Assembly (NCBI RefSeq): GCF_902150065.1
Contig: NC_043994.1
Location: forward strand, 22,882,413-22,946,412
Source of the DNA: Myripristis murdjan
Taxonomy: Eukaryota > Chordata > Actinopteri > Holocentriformes > Holocentridae
DNA length: 64,000 bases
Direction of reading: 5' to 3'
Both the position numbers and the translations under genes were made by a program. Below, one piece after another: positions 12,816-26,039 of the stretch (its first letter is position 1; the number at the start of each line of letters is the position of its first letter). The notes beneath the pieces were generated by a model, which did not search any database, was not told where the DNA came from, and saw only the letters and a program-made list of their open reading frames with translations.

Positions 12816-13259
12816 CTGTAGTATCTTTTGTCTAATTTCACTTGTTAACCTTGATCATTTTGTTATATTCATTCTCCTGTATGATTTTGTTGGTGTGCAA
12901 GCCTTACATCCACACCTGTTGGGGGGAAAAAAATAACACATTTGTATGAGCATTTTGTCCTTTGTCTCATCAGTGTCCTTGTCTGCTGCAGTTTAAAGCT
13001 GCTAAGAACAAATACACAGGCATTTATTCCTTTTAATATTTTATTGTGTAGTAGACTAAAAATCTTTGTCAACATGCAGCGCATTTCCCACTGGGGTCTG
13101 TATGCTTACAGTAAATTTACTTTTTCAGTGAATGCAAACCAAATGACATCTGGTGCAGAGCGAGCAGTCCAACATGCGCCACTTCATGTTGGCACGAATA
13201 GTATGTCATGAAGCTGTGGGATGTAACACATTGAGCTAGCACACATTTTAGGTAAAATG

Positions 13260-13265
13260 TTTATT
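13260..13265 (-). promoter_or_regulatory. candidate polyadenylation signal of the calpain gene
   Basis: AATAAA on the minus strand, about 940 nt after the calpain stop codon and followed by T-rich sequence. It implies that the calpain and mrpl14 transcripts end within a few hundred bases of each other, tail to tail. Confidence 0.5.
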
Positions 13266-14206
13266 TTGTCAAGGCACAACATTAATTCACAATACCTAAG
13301 TATGACTGGCACATTCCTAACTGGAGCTCTATAACATCGAATTGTGTTATAAGGCTTTCAGTATCAACTCGATGGGATTCACCTTGGTGAAATGACATCT
13401 TGACCACTAATCTGATGCAACTGCACATTACACATCACAAGCAGCTTCCAAAAATTAAATCACATCCCAGTGCAATAATACGGTCTATTATGTCAAACTT
13501 ATCAGAGGTCAGATATTTGACTCCCACGTTCAACTGGGGGAGACAAGGCTAAAATAATTCCACTTCAACATTAAAGGCAAACAAGACCTTTCCTACAATG
13601 ACTTTAGGTTATTACCTATACCGCCACCTATAGTTGTAAAAATTAAACAACATGAGTGGTAAGGTCATGTTAAAAATATGTTCATAAAATTAGAAAAAAT
13701 GTAAAAAAAAAAAAAAAGTAACTAGTAAGACTTCTCTTACATGTATCAAAACATAATAGACAAAAGAAATTATGTTAAATTTCTATGACTTTTAAATGTT
13801 CAGTGATTGGTTGTTAGTAAATCAGGTGACATGCACACACCATACAGGCAGCAAAAGAAAGTGGGCTAATACAAAATGTGTTACAGCAAAGCACACGACA
13901 GATGGTGATTTTTTTTGTTTTTTCATGCTTTGGCCCTCGCCGTTTACATGGAGGTGACGGGTCGATGTAGCACAGCGACTGCTGTATACAGTAATTTTGC
14001 ATAGCTTCCCTGGTATGGATGAGACACTTGGCTTGGTTGGACCTCAGTTCTCCATTACACAGCTCTCTCATTACTTAAGGTACAATAAGGTAGGATGTGT
14101 TAGACGGATCATTTAGCAACAGGTCACTAAGGCTGAGGGTCTTCAGGGCTACGGGTTTGTGGCGCTGTACCGTTTCTGTGCATCCCTCTTCTGGTAAAGG
14201 TGTGCT

Positions 14207-17200
14207 TCAACCACACATGGTGATGTATAGCCACTGGTAATTTTGAAAAGAAAGGACTCAGTTAGGTGAATAGAGAAGACTGAGAAATTTATTTTTAAAT
14301 AAGTAAAAATAAATGGATAAAAAGAACTCAAAAGCTAGAATATGCTTGTAAGATCTGATGTAAGAGAAAGAAAGACGACATTCATCCGAGGTTGTTTTCC
14401 CTCAAGGCACATAGTGCTTGCAATGTGAAAGTTAAGAGAAAAAATCCACCATGAATTTTAAACAAGACTAGCTGAAAACCTAGGAAATGGCTGGACTATG
14501 GTCAGTGCAAAAACTGTGGTCAATTTATTACAGGGATAGTCACATTGCGTTGGTAGTGTGTGTTTGGAATGATGTGCAGTCAATGGATAGAGAAAATGGT
14601 CTGATCAATGCATTGCCTGTAAACGAGCAACAAAATATCCCGTTCATAGCATGTGTTAAATTTGTAATGAGCAGCTGTCAGTGAATGGAAACGCCCCCCT
14701 GAATGTGGGTGTGTAGGAAAAAACTGTTCGATTCATTTTGAAAGAGCAACAGCCACTGTGTAAACTCAACACTCAGCCGACCGATGGTGTAACTTCATCC
14801 CTCAGTCAGAAAGTCAGTGACTGAGTGACAAAGATTCACGTTTATGTTGGGCTGGCCCTGCTGTGGCGCTCCTGCCAAACATTTGACTCATGCATGCCAT
14901 TCTAGACTAAAAATGAATCCTACATGCTTCGCTTCCAATGCTCAAACATATAAATAAGACAAGGTAAGACATTTCTTCAGTTATTAGCTGATGACAAGTG
15001 AGTGACAGATGCAGATACATCACCTCTCCTGCTGGATAGGATAGGATAAACTTTATTGTCTCCACAGGGAAATTTGTTTTGGCGTGGGAAGTCACAGACA
15101 CATGACACACTCAACTCTCAGTAGCAATAGTAATTGCTACTGAGTATAATACAATAGTAATTTTTTTTTTGCAAATGAACTCAGTGTCTCACCTGCAAAC
15201 CACTGGTACAGTAAAAGTGGAGCAACCATTCTGGGTAGAAGTATATTTGGTCTTTAAAATCAACAGTGTCACCAAATAACCTAAATATGTAACTTGATTT
15301 GTCGCCTTTCATATCTCAATCAGTGGAATTACTCAAAATACGTCTGTGTCTCTGTTCTTGCTGATGATCAATAACGGGATACATTCAGCAATGTGTTTGA
15401 TAATGATTAAATGTGGGTTTATTTTATTTTGATCCATATTTTGTAGTAGGTTTTAATTACATGATTATAATTGGCCAGGTTGCTTGTTTGAAACATATGT
15501 CACATTTTTTTATGTCCCATGTGTCATTCCCAAGGAAAAAAAAAAAAAACTTTTTGAAGTACTGCTCAAGTGTTTCAGCCTTTTTTCTTGTACCATGTGG
15601 ACTTCTTTACTTGTTGACCTTTGAAACAAAACTCACCTCTGTGATATTCATTTCAGCCACTCCTGTTCCCTCCTTGTCGAGCTGCTGGAAAGATCCTGTT
15701 GAAAACAATACAAAATGCGTCTTTGCTTAAACGTCTCCAAGAGCAAATAAGTGATTAGTATTTTTTGGTCCTGGGAACTTTACTCACTAAACATGGCCTC
15801 AAGTTTGACCAGGCAGCAGATGAAGTTGTCAAAGTCAATGATCTCATTCTCCGCATACCGAGCAACCAGAATCTGGTTCAGTCTGTTGTTCAGTTTAAAA
15901 CCTACGTAAGAGGAGCGACAAAAGACAAGGTTAAACTTGCTTGCATGTATGTGGCTGAGGGTGTGTGTGTGTGTGACTGAGTAGTCAAGAACACTATACC
16001 TGCGGCCTCCACAGCAAGACGCATTTCATAAGAGCTCATGGCCCCTGACTTGTCCAGGTCAAACTGTCTAAAAACAACCTGAGGACAGAGACAGGCATGT
16101 GAACAGAAAAAGAAACAAAAGACATGGGGGCTACTCCACAACGCAGAAAAGCAAGTCAGCCACATTAACTTTAAAAGGAGCAATGTCTTCTGAAATAAGC
16201 AATCACAAGCACGGTTAACTGAATCATATTCCTAAAACAAATATTCAACTTTTGTTTTTAAGGTTCAAATCAAAATGGAAAACGATGATGCTATCTTTTC
16301 TACAATTTTTCCAGACATTTCACAGGAATAATAGCAAGCTACACAAAATATACCTCTCCACACTAGAAGGGAGAAATGTATATCTTTAGAAAACTAAAGA
16401 TATACATTAGATAGATAGATAGATAGATATTGCTTACTTGTTTATTTTCTGCTTTTCATATCATACTCATTTTATTGCTACTATTAATTTTGCTATTTGA
16501 CTTTTTTCCTATTTCTTATTGGTTTTAATCCTGCCTCTGGGGTTTTTCTCAATGCAAACTGATGAGATTTATAATGGTGTTTCCTCAGCTCCTGTTTTTA
16601 TTGTCTCTTTTCCTTCTCTTTCTTTTTTTAGGGGGTGGGGTGGGTTGGTGGGGTATTTTGTTGTTTTAATTTGTGAAGCACTTTTTGTTACATGCATTTG
16701 TATGAAAAGTGCTCCATAAATAAAGTATGAAATACAGTCTGTCACATACATACATGCATACTTATGTGTGTGTGTGTGTGTGTGTGAGTGTGTGTGTCTA
16801 AAATAGTGTAAAATATGCATATATCATTTATAGAAACATAGAAATGTATAATATATACAAATGCAATGAGGTAAGGCAGGAGTATAAATGTGTGCAGCTT
16901 CACCATGAACACTGTTTCTGTAAGAGTCAAACAGAGTGTGGTGTGGTTGAGACAGAAACTAAGAAACTGAGAGCGCCGAGGGGTCTCTGTCCAAGGCGAG
17001 GTGAGGTGAGGTGATCCGGCTTTGTAGAAAACCTGCCTGGTGTGAAACTGTTAAACGTTTGTTTGTAGACACAGCCAGCCATTCTTACCAGCCACTTGCG
17101 GATCTTATTCCAGAGGATCTGAAACTCCACCAGGCCTAAACGGGCACTGCCATCTTTCTGGGAGTCACTGCATTAAGGAATGTGACCGGACACATTCAGG

Positions 17201-20200
17201 CACCAACATGCCAGCATGCCATGTTTATAATAAAATATTATGCAAGTAACATTTCGTTTGTTCAGTGTATTTTGTTCTACTGATGTGCAGCAGCTCAAGA
17301 GGATACATCCATGAGGTTGACCATCGTCCTGCAGGACTCCATACTGAAGCCATCTGTCTTCAGGTCTTTGTCTGGAACAGCAAAAAGACTTATCTAACAC
17401 TTACTTACCTCACACACAGGCTTGAGTGAGGTGGACTTTGCCAAATGGTCAGTGTACGCACAACAATGGAATCAATCAAATCAATTAAACTAAAAATAAG
17501 TATCACTCACGTCGAGCCACAACCCTGTTCAGAATGGTCCTGAGCTCATGGATGGAAATCTCCATATCCTGGAAAGCAACAAGACAAGAGAGAGTTGTAC
17601 AAGGAGGTTTCAAGTCTTCAGTTAAAGATGAAGCTTCTTTATTTACTTTAATGTCTCTGAACTAATCTCACACATGTTAACCTTTTGCCCCCTGACCAGG
17701 CTGATACCATGTCTGATCTTAGAGATTGAGAAATAATGTAAGATGAGGTGAATGTTGATTGTCATGACCTATGGTACCACAGTAAACAATGCACCGGACT
17801 CGACAAAAGTGCAGTGCTAAGGAAAGGCAGATACAGTATCACTACTATTATGTGAAAATTATATAATGTAAGAGTGCTAAATGTTTTTAAAAGAAAGCTA
17901 AAATCCCATCTCTTCACTTAAGCATTTAACGAGCTCCCAGTTTTTGCACTGTAATCTTGTGCCGCTTATGCACTGCTGCACTTCATTTAAAACGTTGAAT
18001 TTTGACTTTATTTTTATCAAGTGGGTTTTATTTCCCATCTTATTTATTGGGTTTTATTTCTGTCCCTGTTGTAACTTGGGTTTTGTGCATAGTCTCTTAT
18101 CTGGGGAAAAAGACTGTGGTGTTTTTTCCTTGAAAGCCCACAGCACCACCACAACAGGGTGTTTTTTCCGGGGCAGCATTACAGACACAGATAAGACCTA
18201 GAGTGAGGTTCAACCACAGGAAGATGTTCTGGGATAAGCTGAAAGAGGCTAATTTCAGGAAATAAATACCGGTGATGAATCTCTGTCTGTCAGGAAAGGG
18301 AGGTTCTGCTGTGCATATAGGTTTAGAGACCTAAGCATAGAATTATAAATTATGTACAGAAGGTGAAATACTTTGGGGAGTTTTCACTTAAAAGTATGGA
18401 GACTTCTGAGGCTGCTGTAGCCTTTACTGATTGTGTTTACTTTTTTATGTTCTGATTATATGCGTTCTATGTATTCTATCTTTTAACTTTATTTTTAAGT
18501 GTGGCAGTACTGTCAGATTTTTGTTCCTACATGATGATACAGTATTGAAGCCAAGCACGGTGGTTTTCCACCTCATACGTGAAGCACTCAGTGCATGTAA
18601 TTTCTGTATTGCAAAACACTTTGAGCTGCATTTCTTACAAGAAAGGTGCGATATAAATAAAGTTTATTTTTATTATTACTGTATAAAGACTGCTCAAAAA
18701 CAGTTTAGACATGTGTTTGAGAGCTTACCTCCCCTGCCAACTGGGCAAACATGGATTTAAAAGAGTCATCAATGTCCTCTTCAGTTATTTCTTCCTGTAG
18801 GACAGTAATCATTGGGGATATGAGGCACTGATGTAACATGCACGTCCTTTTGATGAAGGAGAACGGAAGTATAAGAATATGTGAAACACTGTTTTTTTTT
18901 TTTCATACAAATTTCAGATACTTACCTCATCACCCAAATCTGCAGATATCTCATCGTCTAGTTCTCTGCAATGGAAAAGATGTCAATGTTAGCAGGAGAT
19001 TTTGATTTAAACAGACTTCATATTAACCACAGGCACAAGCACACATACACATAAACTATGTATAAATTTCCATCTATGACCATATGCAAAGACACATACT
19101 CTGTTTCTGACTGCTTCTCAGTGAAGACTCTGAGGACAAAGTCAGCCTCTTTACTGGGCTCAAAGGTGGAAGGGACGATGAGGTACTCTCCAGGGGGCAG
19201 ACGAAGACGTGTGCTCACCTCTCGCAGATTGATGAAGGTCTCAGAGCGAGCACATGATGAGTGGGTCAGAAAGAACTCTTTCTTCAAATGGACATTCTGG
19301 CAGCCCCTGTACTGAGGGCATTAGGAAACAAAACTTGGCTTGAAACGCCACCCCACTCAATAACTAAGTAAGATGTAAGAAGAAACTACTAAATCTTGTT
19401 AATCTTAAAGCTGTTGTATTTGCTGTTGTGCCATACCTCATCAGGAATCTGCACAAAAAAGACAGAAAGAGAGAAAAATTAATGTGCCTATACTGAGACT
19501 AAGTTAACAAAAAAAGGGTGAATACATTTTACAAATCCAAAAAGGTCGATGTTTTTCCTCCCCTGCTTTCACCTCATAGATTGCAAAGCCAATGGTGTGC
19601 ATGTCCTGACCATGGCGGCGATGTCTCCGCCGGTCCTTCTGCATAAGAGCCACCAAGAAGCTGCAAGCCACCTCATCGTCCTCTGGATCATCATCCTCCT
19701 CCAGCAGAGTGATCTTATACTGAGGGTTGATCCAAAACGTGCCTGTCCAGAAGGTTGATTTATCGGAGTTAGTCTGTTTCATATTCACATTTTCGGCATC
19801 AAGAGCTGCCTACACTTGTAATACTGGAGTGGTACCATTTCATTTAAAGGACAGTTCACCATATTAAAAAAATTCCCACCTGTATATGGTGCAATTTATC
19901 CATCTAGATAGTTTATGTGAGATTTGGCAAGGTTTCCAGTCAGCTGTGAGTGTCTCTGTCTCCCTGCACCTCAGTACAATGGAGTGGGATGGATATTTGT
20001 TTGTGGATATCTCAATCGTCAAAGATTAACATGTGACAAACTCAACAGCAAAAGCTCTTTCCAAAAATAATGACAGACAGCCACAATAATCCACAGTATT
20101 CAAGGGGAATAGTTTCATTGGGATCTATTTCATACCGAAGAGCACCAGCAAACGGAGCTCATACTCCTTCAGGGATGACAGATAAAGTTCACCACAAACA

Positions 20201-23200
20201 CATATCCGCCCAGCCCCACTGGAAACTTCGCCAAATCACACAAACTATCCAGATGGTTAGCTTGCACTATGGGGAAATCTCTGCTTTCGGAAAGCTATCC
20301 CTTTAGGTAAATATTATCTAAAGCAGTGGGTCTTTCTTGTATGCAATTGAGTTTTTTGTGACTGAGTGAGACCCACTGGGGTGGTTCCTGCAGCCTCCAG
20401 CAGTGCTGCCTCTCCTCCATGTCCCGTGGAACTTGATGGTGTTCCAGTGACTGAGACCGTCCTCGCTCAGAACATCCGGAGTCAAGTTGCAGATCTCTAG
20501 ACGGGAAAACTGCCTCAGGAACTCATTGAAGGACATCCTGAATGATGAGAAAAACATATTTGCTAACAAATTTAAGGAACAATGTATAGCTTACCAAGAA
20601 CTTGTAGGAACTTTTGACATCTTACCAAAACTCTCCATCTTCCATCTGAAGATGCAGATCCTCCCGTTCGGATGGGTCAATTTCATCCCATTCAGGGGAG
20701 CTACACAAAGATAGGCAGACATGGAATAAATATGCAAGTAGCTGAAGACAAAGACCTCATGCATGGAAATGGTAACCAAACAAAATCAATCACACAGAAA
20801 TAGGGATGAAGGGCACTTTAACAAAGGTGGATAATTCATATGCTTGGGCACACTCACTTGTCACTCCAAGCACCAGTCCACTCCACTTGGCCCCAGGGGT
20901 TACGTACCCGGATTAGTCGCTCCATATTGCCACGGAAGTCTACCTAAACAACAGCGGAGAGAAAGCCTCATAGCCCCATAGATTACAAACATAATGGCAA
21001 AGTGTAGGCGACCAACAGGCATCCACAAACCTGCTTCAACCCGGTGACTGAGTAGGCGTGGCCCTTCACAAGCTTCTTGAACGTGACAGCCTCCATATCA
21101 AAGGCACTCGTGATCTGCATTTATATTAAAAAAAAACATGATCGCTGCATCAAAGTAAGAACTGTCTAACAATGGAATGAATAGAAATGCTTTTAAGGTA
21201 ATGGAGCTCTCAAAAGATGGGAGACCATCGATCGGTGTGTCTTGATGGTGTGCCAGTAAGTCCTGCGCTTACATCAATAGAGCAGCCCAACAGGGAGCCT
21301 CTCTCCAAGGCTTTGCCGATTATCCGGTACAAGTCCCTGGGAGCTTTGCGGAGCTCGTACATCTCAGACACGCCGCCTGTGAAGTCCTCAAAACCCTCAG
21401 TGGTACTGCCTCCAGACAGAGCCTCATACGAGCCATTCAGCCTGACACCACATACAAAACATGCACTTATGTTTTAATGCCATCAACTGCAGCGTTTGTA
21501 AATGTGTTTGTGACGTGGAGATTTACAACTTCCTAACTTGAGACAAACAGACTAGCACTGAATAATTTAGCCACAAGGCAGACCCTCTCAGTACCTACTT
21601 GGCATAGGCTTTCTCCAGCAGAGCACTCCAGAATTCATTGCCCTCAGCAGAATGGACAAACATGAGCTCACCATCTTTGACTGGCAATCTGTCATCAATC
21701 ACAACATCTACCCATTCGCCGAACTGCCAGAACTGCAACATGAAGCGATAATTAAACATTAGTATCAAGTGATGTACTCGATAGAGAAGACCAGGTGATT
21801 CAATGGTAGAAGATCATCTTTACGCACCTGGAAATGGAAGATTCCAGCATAGTCGTCTAAGAAGGACTGGCCATGTGGAACAACCCGGTGCAGAAGCCTC
21901 TCATTCAGGGTGAGGGAGGCGATGGCTGCTAGAAGCCAGCAGTCACCTGGAGGTGAGAGAGAGAAATGTACGTGTTGGGAGTAAAACAAGCGTAATGGGA
22001 AAGGAGGTAACCACTGAGATACCACTACTGACGTCAAGAACAAAAAAAACTTTCAAACAAAAGGGCAAGAATTATTTTCTAAGACCCTTACATTTTCTTA
22101 ACTTGGATCAGGGAAAACTTATGTACACCTAAGTGTAGGGAGGTAGGTGTATAAAAGAAAACTAAAGGTGCAGTAGGTGCTTTAATCAACTACATTTTGA
22201 GTTAAATCTAACTTTAGCCTGGTTTAGTTATAGTCTTTTAAATGATAGTTTTTCCATCTCAGAGCAGGGGTGTTTACACATGCCTTTTGTGCAGGCTAGT
22301 TCTTTGGCAGTTTTTCCGGGCCCCAAGTCATGGCCAGAGAACTTGCAGACCAGTTTATATTCATCCCATTTTCCTCAAGACAGACTCAGGCTGGCCATTA
22401 GCACTGGCATGGTTAATGAGAACTCACCCAGCGCTCCCTGGCAGATGTCTGTTCTGGTAGCGCCACCCAGGATGAACTGAGGGTCATCTGTAATTTCCTA
22501 GAGGAAATGATGGATATGGGTGTAAATTACAGTATACAAGATGAACAAAGAATTCCATAATTTCATTTTGGTTCCAGTTGGTACAATTTAATTTGACTCA
22601 AACAGGTTAACACATTTTAAAGATCTACTGCACTTTACAAAGAGTCTGTTATCACGCTTCCAGATGATTACTATTCTTGCATCTACGTGTCAACCTCATG
22701 CATTTTAATGAAGTAAACAAATAGCATGGTGAGGGAGTGGTCAGGGAATACCGCTGATGCCAACAGCTGCAGTGGCCTGTGCTGTGAGAGGCTCCTGCCC
22801 CTACTTGTCCTATTCTGCCCACATTGCAGACAGGACTTGGTACCAGCTATATGAGACTGTGATTGACATGTTGCTGTGTAGACAAGAAACAACTGTCCCG
22901 AAGTAAACTGGAGTCCATGTCAGCACTAGCAACTGTTCAAACATTTGACCACATTCGATCAGGAGAAGCATTCCACAAAAAACAATTAGCAAGGTGCAAC
23001 GTTATTCCAAGCCACCAGTCAGGCATGTGTGTGTTGATTTGTACACATGTGCATATGTATCACCACATGTCTTCCTTGCATTTGCAAAGTTTTATACATT
23101 GATAGTGAGCAACACACCTCTGAATAGGATTTCTGAGAGTGAGCAATTCACATTGGTCATAGTAAACTGTTCCCCTCAGTTTCCTCACCGTGGGCCTCAT

Positions 23201-23434
23201 CCATTCCACATCCCTGGTTTTGGAGGAGTAGGGGGCGAGCTCCTTGAAACCCAGGGATGGAGGCTGAGCGGGGAAAGAGGGGTCTTCAAACAGGCAGCCG
23301 CTCTCCACACATTCTTGCTTCAGAGCCTCGTAGTCCTGGTTGAGGAACAGCACTGCCTGCTCTTTGGAGCCCATGCCCTCTGCCCGCAGCCGGTTGGCGT
23401 ATATGCTTGCAGAAATCCCTCCCTCTGGATGCAT
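14207..23434 (-). CDS. capn11: classical calpain large subunit (calpain-1/-11 type)
   Basis: Calcium-dependent cytosolic cysteine protease. I assembled 21 coding exons, in frame, 704 aa: 23189-23434, 22428-22497, 21828-21946, 21599-21732, 21273-21441, 21031-21114, 20858-20943, 20626-20700, 20377-20537, 19573-19742, 19437-19448, 19100-19311, 18926-18965, 18729-18794, 17511-17568, 17307-17371, 17089-17157, 16000-16078, 15788-15901, 15637-15695, 14207-14233. Exon lengths match the vertebrate calpain pattern, including a 12-nt micro-exon. The catalytic triad is intact: Cys108 (GDCWLLAA), His265 (VKGHAYS), Asn289 ([10 protein letters not shown]). A C2-like domain (about 360-510), an acidic linker ([14 protein letters not shown]) and a penta-EF-hand domain ([26 protein letters not shown]) ending WLYITMCG follow. 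The first residues are [20 protein letters not shown]. The sequence is closest in style to fish calpain-1; neighbours point to CAPN11. The symbol is therefore provisional. Confidence 0.93.
15036..15085 (-). mobile_element. LINE 3' tail (Rex1-like)
   Basis: On the minus strand the sequence reads AAATTTCCCTGTGGAGACAA then TAAAGTTTATCC and ends in a short TATCC repeat. This is the common 3' end of fish Rex1/Babar-type LINEs. Only the tail is present, within the last calpain intron. Confidence 0.45.
16408..16430. repeat. (GATA)n microsatellite
   Basis: About five GATA units in a calpain intron, immediately before the L2-like tail at 16440-16735. Confidence 0.8.
16440..16735 (+). mobile_element. 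L2-like LINE 3' end
   Basis: T-rich sequence ending TTTGTGAAGCACTTTTTG, then TGAAAAGTGCTCCATAAATA. The 'aagcactttg...gaaaggtgctatataaataaa' pattern is the usual 3' end of fish L2-clade LINEs and their SINE partners. It lies in the calpain intron between the exons at 16.0 and 17.1 kb. Confidence 0.55.
16765..16797. repeat. (GT)n microsatellite
   Basis: About 16 TG units with one interruption (GAGTG), just after the L2-like tail. Confidence 0.9.
17870..18670 (+). mobile_element. L2-like LINE 3' region, interrupted
   Basis: At about 17.89 kb a decayed frame resembles the RT C-terminus ([11 protein letters not shown] type). At 18.61-18.67 kb stands the standard tail: CAAAACACTTTGAGCTGC, then GGTGCGATATAAATAAAG. 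The middle (about 18.13-18.42 kb) does not look like the rest and may be an insertion or a second fragment. All of it lies in one calpain intron. Confidence 0.5.
19437..19448 (-). other. 12-nt calpain micro-exon
   Basis: Minus strand TTTTGTGCAG|ATTCCTGATGAG|GTATGG encodes Ile-Pro-Asp-Glu, in frame with both neighbours. Calpain genes are known to carry a 12-nt exon at this point; it is conserved here and would be missed by many gene finders. Confidence 0.9.
19845..20305. mobile_element. MITE with long terminal inverted repeats
   Basis: The left end starts TTAAAGGACAGTTCACC; the reverse complement of the right end starts CTAAAGGGATAGCTTTCC. Further in, both arms share CCATCTxGATAGTTTxTGTG and GTTTCCAGT. 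The arms are imperfect inverted copies over roughly 90 bases, so the element of about 460 bases can fold on itself. There is no coding sequence. It sits in calpain intron 9 (19743-20376) without touching the splice sites. The family is not identified; a hAT- or Tc-type nonautonomous element is possible. Confidence 0.7.
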
Positions 23435-24473
23435 ACTGGGGCGAGATAAAAATATGGAGCTGAGTGTGTGTGCACGGTATTGACTATAAATAGCAGCAAG
23501 CTAGCAGCAGCACACTCTTGTCAAAGAGCTACAGCACAGCAATCGGGCGTAGTTAGTTTGTGCCACTTAGGTGAACTAGGTGACCAAAACAACGGATTTC
23601 TAAGAACTGATTGTGACTTTTTTGGTGCTGACCATATTGTGCTGGATCTGTCTTCTACTAATCTGGTCTGATCTGAGATAAGTGGCATCAGGAAGCCACT
23701 TAGCTCAGCTGGTCTTGGCTCTGGATCTTATTTACATTATATTACATTCCTACATCAGGCTGGGAATCTACAAGTAGCACAAACCTAAACACTTTCACTT
23801 TGTTTGAAATATTCATACAAAAGACTAGTGAGACACGATGAGACTTTGAATCTGCTAGACAGTATGTTTTTTGGGTTTTTTTTAGTATGCAGCATGACAA
23901 AATGGACTGAAAATTTAACCTAAAGAAATCATGCTGCAATAGAAACACTGATTACTTAGAGACAGACACAAAAGAAAGCCAAACACATTTATTGTGGACA
24001 TAAAAAAGCAAACCATATAGCAGAGGGGTGATGTGGGAATGTGAGACAAGGACAGCAACCCGCCACTTTTAACAGATGATCCAACATTCAAACTCACAAA
24101 TAACACAAAAATGATACCTTTGGTCTGTGAGGAGGCTGAAGGAGAGCAAGAAAAAAAACAGATGTCATTCACAGATGTTCTAACAAAAGGTTTATGTAAC
24201 ATAATATTCAAATTATGTCAGTCGCCTTGGGTTAGAGAAGACTGGAGGAAAACCAGACCCTATGGGAGTTTAGCATTTCCCCTCCTCAGTGTTTCTGCTC
24301 CTTCCCTGAGTGCTGCTCGCAGAGTGCACTTCATATTTCATGCTAGAAAGGCCTCTTTCACAACTCTCAGGCAAGTCGCCAGGGGGACCAACAATAGCGT
24401 TGTGTGGAAACAGTATAACAAGTTAAGTAAAAAGCAAAAGAAAAAAGTCCATCCAAAAGTAACTGATATTTAC

Positions 24474-24560
24474 CGCTTCTTGGGGAACGGGATAATCTAC
24501 AATATTCTTCTGCTCGGCTGCACTCAAAATTAATTCAGAAGTCTCCATCACTAAACACTG
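24474..24560 (-). other. candidate upstream exon of the calpain gene with a short ORF
   Basis: The minus strand shows a plausible acceptor (TTTCATTGCCAG) and donor (GAAGCG|GTAAAT) around 87 nt. It has an ATG at 24548 opening METSELILSAAEQ then KNIVDYPVPQEA. Spliced to the acceptor at 23435, directly before the calpain ATG, the short ORF would overrun the calpain start in another frame. It may be an alternative 5' exon carrying an upstream ORF, or not an exon at all. Confidence 0.3.
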
Positions 24561-24658
24561 CTGGCAATGAAAGTAATACAGAAGGCATGAATGGTGTGGC
24601 ATTGATGAGGGGCTGAGAGATTCCATGAGATAAATGATTGTGTGAGAGAGTGACAGAA

Positions 24659-24661
<3 letters not shown>

Positions 24662-24713
<52 letters not shown>
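24662..24713. repeat. (AC)n microsatellite
   Basis: About 26 uninterrupted AC units; probably polymorphic. Confidence 0.97.
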
Positions 24714-24715
<2 letters not shown>

Positions 24716-25585
24716 GCTGTGCAAAATAGCCTGTGCTGTTGATAGAAACAACTGCACAGGCAAGGACAATGTTTACAGAAACACCCCTCAGAGGCCCCTC
24801 TCTCTCTGCTCTGTGGAGTCTGCAGGCATGTCCCTCCAGCCTGTCAAAGAGCTACAGAGAGACTACTGCTGGCTAGTGACCAAAAGGACATCTCTGTTTT
24901 TTTTTTTTCCCCCATGGTCAGCAAAGAGCTGATCTATGCAAGTCCTGTGGTGGAGTCATCCATAGGATTTCAACCTCAACAATGACCCGACCAACCGTGA
25001 GCTTCTCAGTTTCAATACTGCAGAGAAAGCAACAGGAGGCCCATTCTACTCTAAAAAATACAAAATACAAAATAAAAGCAGCCCATGCCACATCACAATG
25101 GTGTGCTATGTTAGGGCCGATAATAAATGATAGTGATATTGGATACAGAGATCAGGCCAAGGCCCATATAGTTTACAGCACCTGTTCAGAAGTCCAAACA
25201 GGCCCTGCCTTCTTTTTGTGCGGGCAGGCTCATAGTCGACTTCACAGATTTCCTCCAGTAAGAAATGACAAATTCTCACCTTTAGAAATACATCACGTCT
25301 ACTTCAAACTGGCTTTCCGCTTCCGATGTCATGATATAACGTCAGTGCTCAGGTCTCTGTGTGTCTATGTGTATGTTTGTGTGTGTGTATGAGACAGCTG
25401 GAAAGGTTTTCTGTCTTGTTTTCGGTACAAACTGCACGGTGGCCTATGCTAGAATAAACCTCAGTGCCGCTGCTGAGGCGCACCGTTAAGCACACTACAA
25501 CTTGGTTCAGACAACAAATCCAGTTAAATTAAATAATAGTAATAATCATAAGGATCGTCATAAAGATCATAAAGAGAGCACTCAC

Positions 25586-25625
25586 CACTCTGGGGGTAAC
25601 TTGTGGCTCCTTACAAATGAGTCAG
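25586..25625 (-). other. candidate first noncoding exon and start region of the calpain gene
   Basis: A strong donor (CAGAGTG|GTGAGTG on the minus strand) ends at 25586, upstream of calpain and in the right direction. An AT-rich stretch (ATTTATATGC) lies about 30-40 bases upstream, with GC-rich sequence beyond. The coding exon at 23435 begins at an acceptor, so a noncoding exon must exist somewhere; this is the best candidate. Confidence 0.4.
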
Positions 25626-26039
25626 ACAGCGATAAGCATATAAATCTGTGAAAGAAGGGCAGTGGTGCAGCGGGCAGGAGGCGGTCCGGCCCTCCTCTCT
25701 GCACACTGCGGGCAAGCCCAGCCCCTACCGGGAGGAGGGGCCGCAATTGTCCCTATTCTGTCTAATACTGTATGTCCATCCACTGTCCCCATGCTGCTCA
25801 GAGCACACTGCGGCGAAAATACAGCTGGCTCTCCGGCTAAAACTGCAACCAGGCCTGAATAAATCATTAGGCTGAGCAATAAAGCGTGGCCCACTGTTAT
25901 GTACAAGTTAAACCGAGTAGCCTGAATTTTTTTTTTCTCACAAAAGTCACTTTCACATTTTCCAGCCTGGATAAAAGATGAATATTGCGCAGCCAAAACT
26001 ATATAGAAACATTTTCTTTCAAAAGCCAATATCTGCTAG

